From Leptospirillum ferrooxidans C2-3 (lineage in GTDB: Bacteria > Nitrospirota > Leptospirillia > Leptospirillales > Leptospirillaceae), in NCBI RefSeq assembly GCF_000284315.1, contig NC_017094.1, positions 245,486 through 309,485 on the forward strand: a stretch of 64,000 bases of DNA, given 5' to 3'. The notes under the pieces were generated by a model that saw only the letters and a list, made by a program, of their open reading frames with translations, searched no databases and had not been told where the DNA came from. Position 1 is the stretch's first letter, and each line of letters starts with the position of its first letter. A program made the position numbers and the translations under genes. This document shows positions 1-8,179 of this stretch, in pieces.

Positions 1-40
1 CGTTGAATATTGAATATGTTTCAAATCTAAGGAGGACCTT

Positions 41-439
41 GTGGAAAAACGTTATACCCAAACGCACGAATGGATTGCCTTGAACGAAAGTGGTTCGGAA
101 GGAACTGTGGGAATAACCGATTTTGCCCAGAAAGAAGTCACCGATGTTGTTTTTGTCGAGCTTCCGAAAATCGGCAAGAGAGTCCCCAAGGGAGGTGAGG
201 CGGCTATTATTGAATCCGTAAAAGCCGCATTTTCCATTTATGCTCCAATGGGTGGATCTGTTATTGCAGGAAATCAGGCACTTGACTCCAATCCGGCTCT
301 TTTGAACCAGGATCCTTTGGGGCAAGGATGGATTTTCCGATTGAAGCTGGACGATCCAACGGAGTTTTCATCCCTGATGGATGAAAAAGCCTACAATGCT
401 TATCTTTCTGATGGGGGAGGGCAGCCCGGTCATGGCTGA
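41..439 (+). CDS. gcvH: Glycine cleavage system H protein
   Basis: Lipoyl carrier that shuttles the aminomethyl group between the P, T and L proteins of the glycine cleavage system in the cytoplasm. The 132-residue length is normal for the family. The lipoylation site is Lys61 in the IIESVKAAF motif, and the N-terminal TQTHEW matches GcvH. The start is GTG at 41, preceded by a strong AAGGAGG site, and I see no competing start. The stop overlaps the start of gcvPA (ATGGCTGA), so the genes are probably translated together. Only 40 bases lie upstream in the window, so any gcvT or promoter is outside it. Confidence 0.95.
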   Translation: MEKRYTQTHEWIALNESGSEGTVGITDFAQKEVTDVVFVELPKIGKRVPKGGEAAIIESVKAAFSIYAPMGGSVIAGNQALDSNPALLNQDPLGQGWIFRLKLDDPTEFSSLMDEKAYNAYLSDGGGQPGHG

Positions 440-1805
440 TTTTATTCCGCACACACCTTCCGAAACCCGAGAAATGTTGAAGGAAATTGGTGTGGACAGG
501 CTTGAAGACCTCTTGGCTCCCTATCCAAAGGATCATGTACTGCCGGACCTTTCCGACATTCCTTCCGGTTTGACCGAGTCTTCCCTGATAAGGCGCATGC
601 AGGAGATGGCATCCCGGAACAAGGCCGGTGGTTCCGTGCCGATTTTCCGTGGAGCCGGAGCTTATGACCATTTTATCCCCCAAGCAGTTTCACCTCTGGT
701 GAGCAGGGGGGAGTTCCTGACGGCCTATACTCCTTATCAGCCTGAAGTTTCGCAGGGTCTGCTCCAGGTCATTTTCGAATATCAAACGACAATGGCGAAT
801 CTGTACGGGATGGATCTCTCCAATGCATCCGTTTACGACGGGGCCACAGCCCTGGCCGAAGCATGTCTGGTGGCCCATCGACAAGAGGGGCGTTCCAAAA
901 TCCTGATTTCCGAAGGTGTGGATCCGGATATTGCCAAAGTGGTCAAGACCTATGTCGAGGGAGTCGGATGTTCACTGAACCCCATCCCCCTTGTATCAGG
1001 GAAAACCAGGCTTCAGGACGTCATTGCCCATCTGGATGATCAGACCGCCTGTTTTGTCGGAGCCATTCCGACCTTTTGGGGAACAGTCGAGGACTTTTCC
1101 GGATTTGCGGATGCACTCCACCAAAATGGTTCCCTGCTGATTTTTCATGCAAATCCCCATTCTCTGGCTGTCCTTCGGACCCCCGGATCTTGGGGTGCGG
1201 ATCTGGCGACAGGGGAAGGTCAGCCCCTTGGAATCCCCCTTTCCGGAGGAGGACCCTATCTGGGTATCCTCACTGCGGCAAGACCCTTTATGCGTAAAAT
1301 TCCGGGGCGGCTTGTGGGAAAGACGCTGGACAGGGAGGGCAGAACAGCTTATGTGTTGACCCTTCAGGCCAGAGAGCAGCACATCCGCCGGGAGAAGGCC
1401 AATTCGAATATCTGCTCCAACGAGACACTTCTCTCGATTCAGGCGCTGGTGACTCTTTCCCTTTTGGGCCCGGAGGGATTTCGCGAGGCGGCCCTTGGAT
1501 CGATGAAAAATGCCAGAAAGCTCAGATCCCGTCTCCTATCGATTCCCGGTGTTTCCGCAGTCTGGGAGGAAACTCCGTTTTTTCATGAATTCATTCTTGA
1601 AATGCCTATGGAATCGAGAGAACTCAGTCGACTGGTCTTGTCTGAGGGATTTCTCTCCGGTCTCCCCTTGGCGGGGTATCCCTCACCAGGAGGGAAAAAC
1701 CGCATGTTATGGTGCGCGACCGAAATGCGGACAGAGGAAGAGATCGAAAATCTTGGACGAACCATTGAAAAGGTGCTTGCCCGCCATGGAGGAAGAAAAT
1801 CATGA
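432..1805 (+). CDS. gcvPA: Glycine dehydrogenase (decarboxylating) subunit 1
   Basis: N-terminal half of the split P protein, which with GcvPB decarboxylates glycine and passes the aminomethyl group to lipoyl-GcvH. The protein is 457 residues, as expected for the two-subunit type. It begins MADFIPHTPSETREMLKEIG, the standard start of this family. The frame stays open upstream to an ATG at 381, but the ATG at 432 is preferred because it sits on the gcvH stop, follows a GGGAGGG site and matches the family N-terminus. The PLP lysine is in the other subunit. Confidence 0.95.
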   Translation: MADFIPHTPSETREMLKEIGVDRLEDLLAPYPKDHVLPDLSDIPSGLTESSLIRRMQEMASRNKAGGSVPIFRGAGAYDHFIPQAVSPLVSRGEFLTAYTPYQPEVSQGLLQVIFEYQTTMANLYGMDLSNASVYDGATALAEACLVAHRQEGRSKILISEGVDPDIAKVVKTYVEGVGCSLNPIPLVSGKTRLQDVIAHLDDQTACFVGAIPTFWGTVEDFSGFADALHQNGSLLIFHANPHSLAVLRTPGSWGADLATGEGQPLGIPLSGGGPYLGILTAARPFMRKIPGRLVGKTLDREGRTAYVLTLQAREQHIRREKANSNICSNETLLSIQALVTLSLLGPEGFREAALGSMKNARKLRSRLLSIPGVSAVWEETPFFHEFILEMPMESRELSRLVLSEGFLSGLPLAGYPSPGGKNRMLWCATEMRTEEEIENLGRTIEKVLARHGGRKS

Positions 1806-3313
1806 CAATCAGGGCGAACAGTGAAGAGAGGTCGGCAAGACCGGATATGCATCCCACCTTATGGGAGATCTCAAGGCCTGGCGCAAGGGGAGTCTTCCCA
1901 CCAAGCGTTTCCGGATCTACGGATTTTGGAGTCCCAGAGGTTTCGATGAGGGACTCTCCTCCGTGTCTGCCAGAACTTTCAGAACTTGAGGTTGTCAGAC
2001 ATTTTACAAATCTCTCCCATCTCTCCCGAGGTGTGGATACCCACTTTATTCCGCTTGGATCTTGCACCATGAAATATAACCCCAAGGTATCCGACAAGGT
2101 GGCTTCGCTGCCGGGATTCTCTGACCTTCACCCAAGAACGGACCCGGAGGGGATGGAGGGACTTCTTGAAGCGATGGGGACCCTGTCAGATCTTTTGAAG
2201 TCCCTTTTGGGAATGGATGCCGTGACTCTTGCACCTGCTGCGGGAGCCCATGGAGAATTGACAGGAATCCTGATCGCCAGAAAGTATTTTGAGTCCAGGG
2301 GAGAAACATCCAGAAAAGTGATTCTGGTTCCGGACTCCGCTCATGGAACCAATCCTGCGAGTGCCTCCATGGGAGGGATGGTTGTTCGCTCAATCACTTC
2401 AAAGCCATCCGGCCATATCGACACGGCAGCCCTTGAGAAAGCCCTGTCCTCCGAGACAGCCATGGTCATGATCACAGCGCCCAGTACTCTCGGGCTTTTT
2501 GAAGAGGAATTGTCGGAGGTTGTTCGTCTGGTTCACAAGGCCGGAGCACTGGTTTATATGGACGGTGCGAACATGAATGCCTTTCTGGGTGTGCTGAAGC
2601 CGGGCGATCTGGGATTCGACATTGTTCATATCAATACCCACAAGACATTGGCGACTCCTCATGGCGGCGGAGGTCCGGGTTCAGGGCCGGTGGGTGTGAA
2701 ATCCCATCTTGCACCCTTTCTGCCAACACCTGTCATTGTCAAGATGAACCATGTCTACTCCTTTGCAAATCCGGAAGATTCCTCTTCGATTGGTCCGGTC
2801 CGATCCTTTCTTGGGTCGACCGGGGTGTTGCTCAGAGCTCTATCCTATGTCCTTTTGCTGGGCAGGGAGGGGCTTCCGAGAGTGGCTCTGTATGCATTGC
2901 TGAATGCAAACTACCTGAAAAAAAAGCTCGATGGAGTCTTGCCTGGGGAGGGCCCTGGTTTGTGCGCCCATGAATTTGTTCTTTCTGCCAAGCCTCTGGC
3001 TGCGTTCGGAGTGCATGCGGGTGATCTTGCGAAAGGATTGCTCGATGCGGGATATTATGCGCCAACGATCCACTTCCCTCTCATTGTGCCGGAAGCATTG
3101 ATGATCGAACCGACGGAGTGTGAGAGCAAGTCCATGCTGGATGCATTTGCCGAGGATTTTTCAAGGATCGTGGAAAAGGCAGCACTCCATCCGTCCGAGA
3201 TTCTCTCTGCGCCGTTGCGGACTCCGGTATCCCGTCCGGATGAAGTTCTGGCGGCCAGGGACCCGGTGTTAAAAGATCCGACTGTTTCTTCTGGAAATCT
3301 CCGGAAGGATTGA
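1802..3313 (+). CDS. gcvPB: Glycine dehydrogenase (decarboxylating) subunit 2
   Basis: Catalytic C-terminal half of the split P protein, 503 residues. The PLP-binding lysine is Lys281 in NTHKTLATPHGGGGPG, followed by the glycine-rich loop typical of the family. The FIPLGSCTMKYNPK motif near residue 80 is also characteristic. The ATG overlaps the gcvPA stop in an ATGA arrangement, pointing to coupled translation of the two subunits. The next gene starts on its stop codon, so gcvH, gcvPA, gcvPB and the lipoate gene form one tight operon. Confidence 0.95.
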   Translation: MTIRANSEERSARPDMHPTLWEISRPGARGVFPPSVSGSTDFGVPEVSMRDSPPCLPELSELEVVRHFTNLSHLSRGVDTHFIPLGSCTMKYNPKVSDKVASLPGFSDLHPRTDPEGMEGLLEAMGTLSDLLKSLLGMDAVTLAPAAGAHGELTGILIARKYFESRGETSRKVILVPDSAHGTNPASASMGGMVVRSITSKPSGHIDTAALEKALSSETAMVMITAPSTLGLFEEELSEVVRLVHKAGALVYMDGANMNAFLGVLKPGDLGFDIVHINTHKTLATPHGGGGPGSGPVGVKSHLAPFLPTPVIVKMNHVYSFANPEDSSSIGPVRSFLGSTGVLLRALSYVLLLGREGLPRVALYALLNANYLKKKLDGVLPGEGPGLCAHEFVLSAKPLAAFGVHAGDLAKGLLDAGYYAPTIHFPLIVPEALMIEPTECESKSMLDAFAEDFSRIVEKAALHPSEILSAPLRTPVSRPDEVLAARDPVLKDPTVSSGNLRKD

Positions 3314-3960
3314 TGCTGCGCCCAGGAAAGAAAATCGCCATCCCGCTTTTTTCAGACCACATGCGGGGGGCATCGGAGCAAATGGGCATGGATCAATCTC
3401 TTCTGGAGGGAATGGCCACTCTCTCAAAGGATGACAAGATCTTTTATAGCCTTTTGAGAACCTACCGGATTGCTCCAGGGCAGGTTACAGTTGGCCGGAC
3501 GTATCGAGGAACTCCACCTGAAGACTGGAGAGTGGAGAATGGCCGTTGGGTTGTTCGTCCAACAGGAGGAGGTGCGGTTCTCCATGGTCAGGATCTCTGT
3601 TTTTCCCTTATGATGCCGATTCGTCCACGGATGGTTCTTGTCGATCTCTATGGATTTCTGCATATTTTTTTGGGAAAGTTTGTTGGAGATTTGGGAATAG
3701 AATCCTCTCTTGGTGGAAAGCCCGAAAGGGCGCATGATGGCCGTGGAACCTGTTTTTCGGAACCTGTTTGTGGGGATTTGATCTCAAACTCGAAAAAAAT
3801 TCTGGGAGGGGCCATCCGGATGGGTCGGTCGGGTTTCCTCTACCAGGGCTCTCTTCTGGTGGAAGGTTTTTCTCCTCTGGAGATTCAGGACCGCTTTCTA
3901 TCGTGGTACAGGGGTGCCAATCGTCTTTTCCTTCATGATGGGGTTCTTGTGTGTCAATGA
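3313..3960 (+). CDS. Lipoate-protein ligase / octanoyltransferase family protein
   Basis: Belongs to the biotin/lipoate ligase (BPL/LplA/LipM) fold, which attaches lipoate or octanoate to carrier lysines. RPTGGGAVLHGQDLCFS near residues 75-90 is the substrate-binding signature, and SKKILGGAIRM carries the conserved lysine. At about 215 residues it is shorter than full-length LplA and lacks an obvious accessory domain, so ligase, octanoyltransferase and amidotransferase cannot be told apart here. It starts at ATG 3313 on the gcvPB stop (TGATG); a TTG one codon upstream is an alternative. Its place in the operon suggests GcvH as its target. Confidence 0.8.
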   Translation: MLRPGKKIAIPLFSDHMRGASEQMGMDQSLLEGMATLSKDDKIFYSLLRTYRIAPGQVTVGRTYRGTPPEDWRVENGRWVVRPTGGGAVLHGQDLCFSLMMPIRPRMVLVDLYGFLHIFLGKFVGDLGIESSLGGKPERAHDGRGTCFSEPVCGDLISNSKKILGGAIRMGRSGFLYQGSLLVEGFSPLEIQDRFLSWYRGANRLFLHDGVLVCQ

Positions 3961-4008
3961 GTGAGGCGTTTTCGGACCGTGTCCATGTTTCAATAGAGGG
4001 GAGACCTG

Positions 4009-4398
4009 ATGGTTTGGATCAATACGCGGGTGGAATGCGAGAAACTTGCTGACGGGATGGAAATCGCAGAGGATGTCCTTGATTCATCCGGAAGGATTTT
4101 GCTGAAAGCCCCCCAGACGGTGAACGGTTCCCTGAAAAAAATTCTCGGCTCCAGGGGGGTGCTGTCGGTTGTTACCCGAACATGGAGGGATAAAGAGTCA
4201 GATGAGCTTCTTCTGGAGCTCAGGATGGAAATTGCTGCCTTATGTGACAGACATCGATATCTGAAAGACGATCCGCGACGAATGGATTCTGTGAAGCTCT
4301 TTGCGAGAGCCTTTGAGCTTTCAAAAAAGATCTGTTTGCCACCTGGGGAGAGTCTTTGCAATCAACTACCCACCACTAAACAAGGAGAACGGTTGTAA
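4009..4398 (+). CDS. Small regulatory-domain protein with IS-altered C-terminus
   Basis: A 129-residue protein of unknown function. The N-terminal part (V..CEKLADGMEIAEDVLDSSG, then ILLKAPQTVNGSLKKILGSRG) resembles the short domain often found before HD-GYP or HDOD domains, with the usual L..GM.LAEDV pattern and a GRILL strand. The start is ATG 4009 after GGGGAGACCTG. The IS element at 4376-5200 has replaced its last codons. Without the insertion the protein would end TTKHG and its TGA would overlap the ATG of the HDOD gene. It was therefore probably an upstream partner of the HDOD protein. Confidence 0.6.
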   Translation: MVWINTRVECEKLADGMEIAEDVLDSSGRILLKAPQTVNGSLKKILGSRGVLSVVTRTWRDKESDELLLELRMEIAALCDRHRYLKDDPRRMDSVKLFARAFELSKKICLPPGESLCNQLPTTKQGERL

Positions 4399-5200
4399 CG
4401 GGGTTTTGCAGTTCAAGCGTTCAATTCAGACTGCGATAGGCGGGTTGATGGTCGCCTTGAAACGGATATTTCGTGCGGCATTGATGTCCGTATTTTCAAT
4501 ATGTTCGCATTCTTGACAGGAGAGTTGGTCTTGAGACTTTCGGTTGTCTTTTTCGCAATGTCTACACACAGAGCATGTGCGGGAGGTGTTTCGTGGATCA
4601 ATCAGAACCACGGGAACCCCTTCCAGAACAGCCTTGTAGGTGATAAAGCGTCTCAACTGGTTAAACGCCCATTTTCCGAATCGTTCCTTTTGGCTCTTTC
4701 CAACCATTGTCCGGCCGTTGAATCCCTTGAGATCCTCAAGGGCAATACCTCGTCCGGTGCCTTTTGCCTTGGAAACGATTCGTTTGGAAAGACAGTGATT
4801 CGTGTCTTTTTTAAATCGCGTTTCTTTGCCAGACGCTTTTTTCAGGGTGTGGATCTTTTTCCGAACCTGATCCACCCCTTCTCCGGAGAACGATTCTCCA
4901 TCGGAGTCGGTGGAAAGATGGACGATCCCCATATCGACTCCGAGAAACTCTTCGGGGTCATACGGTGTTCCGGTCTCGAAGGACTTTCTGGAAATCCAGT
5001 TGCAGGCGTCGTTGAAAGTCTCGATCGTCTCAAGAAGAGACTTGGCCTGTTCTTTGGTCGGGGTCAGTTTGACCTTCAATGTTTTTTTCATAAGCTCATC
5101 ATGGGATATACATTGTCTCATGTAAATCGCTAACAAATAAGGAGAAGCGCATTCCTACCCTCTCCTGATGGAACGACCATCCAGGAGAGGGTATCCTGCG
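4376..5200 (-). mobile_element. IS200/IS605-type element with shortened tnpB only (825 bp)
   Basis: CTAAACA occurs at 4376-4382 and 5201-5207. On the minus strand the element is thus preceded by TGTTTAG and ends with TGTTTAG, as expected when left and right cleavage sites are alike and no target duplication is made. A long imperfect palindrome (5146-5202) lies at the left end, as in the subterminal hairpins of this family. There is no tnpA, so movement would need a transposase from elsewhere. Removing 825 bp restores a clean ATGA overlap between the flanking genes. The exact ends are uncertain within the 7-base repeat. Confidence 0.75.
4426..5091 (-). CDS. tnpB: TnpB-family RNA-guided nuclease, internally deleted
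   Basis: A 221-residue protein from the ATG at 5091 (MKKTLKVKLTPTKEQAKSLL, a typical TnpB start); the frame stays open upstream to 5136. Usual TnpB proteins have about 370-400 residues. RuvC-I (FLGVDMGI), RuvC-II (ALEDLKG), the CxxC...CxxC zinc finger (CSVC, CQEC) and RuvC-III (NTDINAARN) are all present. The sequence jumps from the N-terminal helix (residues 1-40) straight to RuvC-I, so the REC region and part of WED are missing. A second, smaller gap seems to lie between VRKKIHTLKK and SGKETRFKKD. Both keep the frame. Probably inactive as a guided nuclease, though this is not proven. Confidence 0.8.
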   Translation of the reverse strand: MKKTLKVKLTPTKEQAKSLLETIETFNDACNWISRKSFETGTPYDPEEFLGVDMGIVHLSTDSDGESFSGEGVDQVRKKIHTLKKASGKETRFKKDTNHCLSKRIVSKAKGTGRGIALEDLKGFNGRTMVGKSQKERFGKWAFNQLRRFITYKAVLEGVPVVLIDPRNTSRTCSVCRHCEKDNRKSQDQLSCQECEHIENTDINAARNIRFKATINPPIAV

Positions 5201-5202
5201 CT
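5146..5202. repeat. 57-nt imperfect palindrome at the IS left end
   Basis: Outer arms AGCGCA (5146-5151) and TGCGCT (5197-5202) enclose a second pair, TACCCTCTCCTG-ATGG and CCATCCAGGAGAGGGTA, around a 5-nt loop AACGA, with one bulged base and a small internal mismatch. It abuts the TTTAG flank and lies upstream of tnpB. It is best read as the left-end hairpin recognised by an IS200/IS605 TnpA. No T-run follows either arm, so it is unlikely to be a terminator. Confidence 0.7.
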
Positions 5203-5210
5203 AAACACGG

Positions 5211-6086
5211 ATGAAAGATAATGACCTCCTGATGGAAACGAAGGTCAATCCTTCCTTTCAGGTTTTTCTGGAAACGCTTTCTGTTTTGCCGGCCATTTCC
5301 CCTTTGTCTAATAAGCTCTTTACCATCATTGATGATCCAAATGTTTCTATCGCAGTCATTGGCAGCTTGATTGCGGAAGATCCGGGTCTGGCTTCGCGTC
5401 TGATTACGGTTGCAAACTCTCCTTTCTATCCGTTTTCCGAAAAGGTGTCGACCATCCGTGGCGCTCTGGTCCGCTTGGGTCTTGTGACCGTACGGGGGAT
5501 TCTTCTGACGACATCTCTTTTTGACAGGGTCAAGCATCAACCTGGAGTTTTTGAACTCTGGAAGCACTCGCTGGGGGTTTCAAGAGTTGCAAAGAACCTT
5601 TCCCTTCGCCTTGAGGGGGTCATGAACCCGGATGAAGCCACCCTTTCAGGTCTTTTGCATGATATCGGCAAGCTTCCCTTTTTGATATTCAAGCCTCAAC
5701 GGATGGAGTCCATCTGGAAAGGGTTACCCAGATCGGGGAAAGATTCCGACTGGGAGCTTGAAGAATTTGGACTGAGCCATGACCAGCTGGGCGGGCGCCT
5801 TCTCACTCAATGGAAATTTCCTGAAGTGATCCGAGACTCCATTCGTTGGCACCACCGTCCTGAAAAATGCCCTGTCAAGTCGAGACGGTCCTCCGCTCTG
5901 GTCGGTCTGGCCGATACCATTTGCCGGGGGGTTGGCATTGGCCATGCGGATTTCCCTTATCTGGACGCTCCGATCGGAGCATTTCTGGATGTTCTGGAAA
6001 TGCGGGGTGAGGAGATTGTTCCGGTAATTCAGGAGGTTGTGGGAGATCGGGACATGATTGAAATGGCCAGCAGGGAGATATTCTGA
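5211..6086 (+). CDS. HDOD domain protein
   Basis: A 291-residue protein. An HDOD domain spans about residues 12-210 (LSVLPAISPLSNKLFTIIDD, then IAEDPGLASRLITVANSPFY), with an HD-like motif LLHDIGKLPF near residue 150. HDOD proteins are signalling proteins, often tied to motility or c-di-GMP control, and usually have no proven catalytic activity. The ATG at 5211 lacks a ribosome site and an in-frame stop lies three codons upstream. Before the IS inserted, this ATG overlapped the stop of the gene at 4009, which explains the missing site; expression may now be reduced. It may be co-transcribed with queG. Confidence 0.8.
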   Translation: MKDNDLLMETKVNPSFQVFLETLSVLPAISPLSNKLFTIIDDPNVSIAVIGSLIAEDPGLASRLITVANSPFYPFSEKVSTIRGALVRLGLVTVRGILLTTSLFDRVKHQPGVFELWKHSLGVSRVAKNLSLRLEGVMNPDEATLSGLLHDIGKLPFLIFKPQRMESIWKGLPRSGKDSDWELEEFGLSHDQLGGRLLTQWKFPEVIRDSIRWHHRPEKCPVKSRRSSALVGLADTICRGVGIGHADFPYLDAPIGAFLDVLEMRGEEIVPVIQEVVGDRDMIEMASREIF

Positions 6087-7021
6087 CGGAACTTGACGGA
6101 TTCCCGGGCTCCCCACCGAATGACCCGGCACCTCTTGTTCGTGCGCTGTCCTCTTTTTTTACGGATTTTTCGATTCTTCTGGATCCAGCGGCATCTGAAG
6201 ATTTTCCTTTTTTTCTGGAATGGCTCCGTCAGGGGAATCATGGATCAATGTCCTTCCTTGAGAGAAATCCCCATCGTCGCCGTTCCATTTCTGACGGATA
6301 TCCGGGCTACCGCACTGCAGTATTGGCACTTTTGCCGTCGGACAAGAAACTTCCGATTCCTGAGACAGCCGCCATAAAAGTGAGGGTGGCGAGGTATGCC
6401 GTTGGGGAGGACTATCATTGTGTCTTTGAGGAAAGGTTCAAATCTGTTCTCAATGAGATCAGACCACTGCTCCAAAAGGGGGACAAGCCTCTGATCAAGC
6501 CGGATCATGGGGCAATCCTTGAAAAATCCCTGGCCCAACAAGCGGGGCTTGGCCGCATCGGCCGCCATACCCTGTTGATCCACCGTAAGATGGGAACACG
6601 TTTTACGATCGGGGTTCTGCTCCTGAAAACGCCATTTTCATCATGGAGACCTCCCCTTGAAGATTTTATGCCGTGTGGATCCTGTACCCTTTGTCTTGAC
6701 AGTTGCCCAACAGAAGCGTTTAGCGGTCCTTTCCGGCTTGATGCGCGAAAGTGCCTTTCGTATTTGACGATTGAGTCACCAAAATCGGAGAATCCCGGAA
6801 AGATTCCTGTGGATGTCGCTCAGAACTGGATTTTCGGATGTGATATTTGCCAGGAAGTTTGCCCATATAATGCTCCCTCCGGAGCGTTTTCCGGTGGGGA
6901 GGCTATTGTCCGTTCTCCGACGGATCTTATTAGGCTGGTCAAGGAGAATCCTTCTCTTCAGAGGGCGGGTTTTCCCGCTCTTTGGAAGCGGTATGAAGAA
7001 ATAAGGGGGCAATCAGGATGA
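6083..7021 (+). CDS. queG: Epoxyqueuosine reductase, non-canonical start
   Basis: Reduces epoxyqueuosine to queuosine in tRNA, using cobalamin and two 4Fe-4S clusters. The ferredoxin motifs CGSCTLCLDSCP and CDICQEVCP are present. The first in-frame ATG is at 6248, but the frame upstream encodes FFLEWLRQGNHGSMSFLERN, a typical QueG N-terminal motif, so translation must begin earlier. Between the upstream stop (6059-6061) and 6248 there is no ATG, GTG or TTG. Only ATT 6080 or CTG 6083 lies behind the GGGAG at 6073-6077. I give CTG 6083 (312 residues); the 257-residue form from 6248 would lack conserved sequence. No C-terminal HEAT repeats are evident. Confidence 0.8.
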   Translation: MTELDGFPGSPPNDPAPLVRALSSFFTDFSILLDPAASEDFPFFLEWLRQGNHGSMSFLERNPHRRRSISDGYPGYRTAVLALLPSDKKLPIPETAAIKVRVARYAVGEDYHCVFEERFKSVLNEIRPLLQKGDKPLIKPDHGAILEKSLAQQAGLGRIGRHTLLIHRKMGTRFTIGVLLLKTPFSSWRPPLEDFMPCGSCTLCLDSCPTEAFSGPFRLDARKCLSYLTIESPKSENPGKIPVDVAQNWIFGCDICQEVCPYNAPSGAFSGGEAIVRSPTDLIRLVKENPSLQRAGFPALWKRYEEIRGQSG

Positions 7022-7049
7022 AATTTTCCAAAGTGATGCAGAGAGGCTT

Positions 7050-8129
7050 ATGACATCTGAATTTATCGGACAGGCCGCTTCCCTTAAAAAGCTTCAGGAA
7101 CTTTTGGTGCGTGTGGCCAAAAGCAATTCGACGCTCTTGATCACAGGAGAAAGCGGTACCGGGAAAGAGCGTGTGGCGAGAATGGTCCATGGGATGAGTT
7201 CCCGTCAGAATCATCCCTTTATTCCGGTAAACTGCGGGGCCATTCCTGAAGGGCTGATTGAGAGTGAACTTTTTGGTCATGAAAAAGGGTCTTTCACCGG
7301 TGCCCTTTCACAACGTCCCGGTCGTTTTGAGCTGGCAGAGGGAGGAACCCTTTTTCTGGATGAAATCGGGGAACTGCCTCTGTCGTTGCAGGTCAAGCTT
7401 CTCAGGGTTCTTCAGGAAAGGACCTATGAACGGGTCGGCTCCGCCACTCAAAGAAAGGCCGATATCCGGATTCTTGCGGCAACCCATAGGAATCTTGAAC
7501 AAATGGTTGCGACAGGGCAGTTCCGGGAAGATCTTTATTACAGGATTTCTGTCATACCAGTCGAGATTCCTCCGCTTCGCCAGCGTACCGAAGATATTCC
7601 CCTCTTGGTGGACTACTTTGTCAGCCGATGGGTGCGGGAGGAAAGAGGTGAGCCTGTTCGTTTTTCGATTCCGGTGATGGATATCTTTTGCCGATACCCA
7701 TGGCCAGGAAACATTCGCGAGCTCGAAAATCTTGTGGAGAGATTTCTGGTCCTGAAAGCCGGAGAAATGGTCCATCCGGAAGATCTTCCTGAAAAGTTTT
7801 CCCATGCGGCCGCTTGTCTTGAAGAACAGCCTGAAGAGTTTTCGGTTTCTTCAGAAGCTCTCAAAGGTGCACTCATTCCTTCTGTCTCATCAGGTGGAGA
7901 TATGGCCAGTGCTTTTGGGGAGATCATTTCAAATACGGTTGAACATATCGATCTTTCAAACATGCTTGCTGAAATTGAACGTGATCTGATTCAGAAAGCC
8001 CTCGAAAGATTTGGAGGGAACAAGACCAAGGCTTCAGAGTTTTTGGGGATGAACCGGACCACCCTCATTGAAAAACTGAAGCGGCTCCGACTAGGGGGCC
8101 CGCCGGATTTATCCGAGATGGACGGCTAG
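7050..8129 (+). CDS. Sigma-54-dependent transcriptional activator without receiver domain
   Basis: A 359-residue bacterial enhancer-binding protein that would use ATP to open sigma-54 promoters. The AAA+ domain starts almost at the N-terminus: Walker A GESGTGKE near residue 33 and Walker B LFLDEIGE near residue 110. The sigma-54-contacting loop reads GSFTGA instead of GAFTGA. A Fis-type helix-turn-helix (NKTKASEFLGMNRTTLIEKL) lies at the C-terminus. There is no receiver domain, so control must be through level, partner proteins or ligand. Its position beside a flagellar locus with sigma-54 promoters suggests a FleQ/FlrA-like master role. ATG 7050 follows AGAGAGG. Confidence 0.85.
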   Translation: MTSEFIGQAASLKKLQELLVRVAKSNSTLLITGESGTGKERVARMVHGMSSRQNHPFIPVNCGAIPEGLIESELFGHEKGSFTGALSQRPGRFELAEGGTLFLDEIGELPLSLQVKLLRVLQERTYERVGSATQRKADIRILAATHRNLEQMVATGQFREDLYYRISVIPVEIPPLRQRTEDIPLLVDYFVSRWVREERGEPVRFSIPVMDIFCRYPWPGNIRELENLVERFLVLKAGEMVHPEDLPEKFSHAAACLEEQPEEFSVSSEALKGALIPSVSSGGDMASAFGEIISNTVEHIDLSNMLAEIERDLIQKALERFGGNKTKASEFLGMNRTTLIEKLKRLRLGGPPDLSEMDG

Positions 8130-8179
8130 AACACTCCTTTCTCAATATCCCCTCCCGGTTTTCCCCTCTCCTTATTCTT

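Noticed and set aside
1..40. Glycine riboswitch before gcvH
   Set aside because: Only 40 bases are visible and they show a ribosome site but no riboswitch structure.
5146..5202. The palindrome as a rho-independent terminator
   Set aside because: No T-run follows on either strand and it abuts the proposed IS left end.
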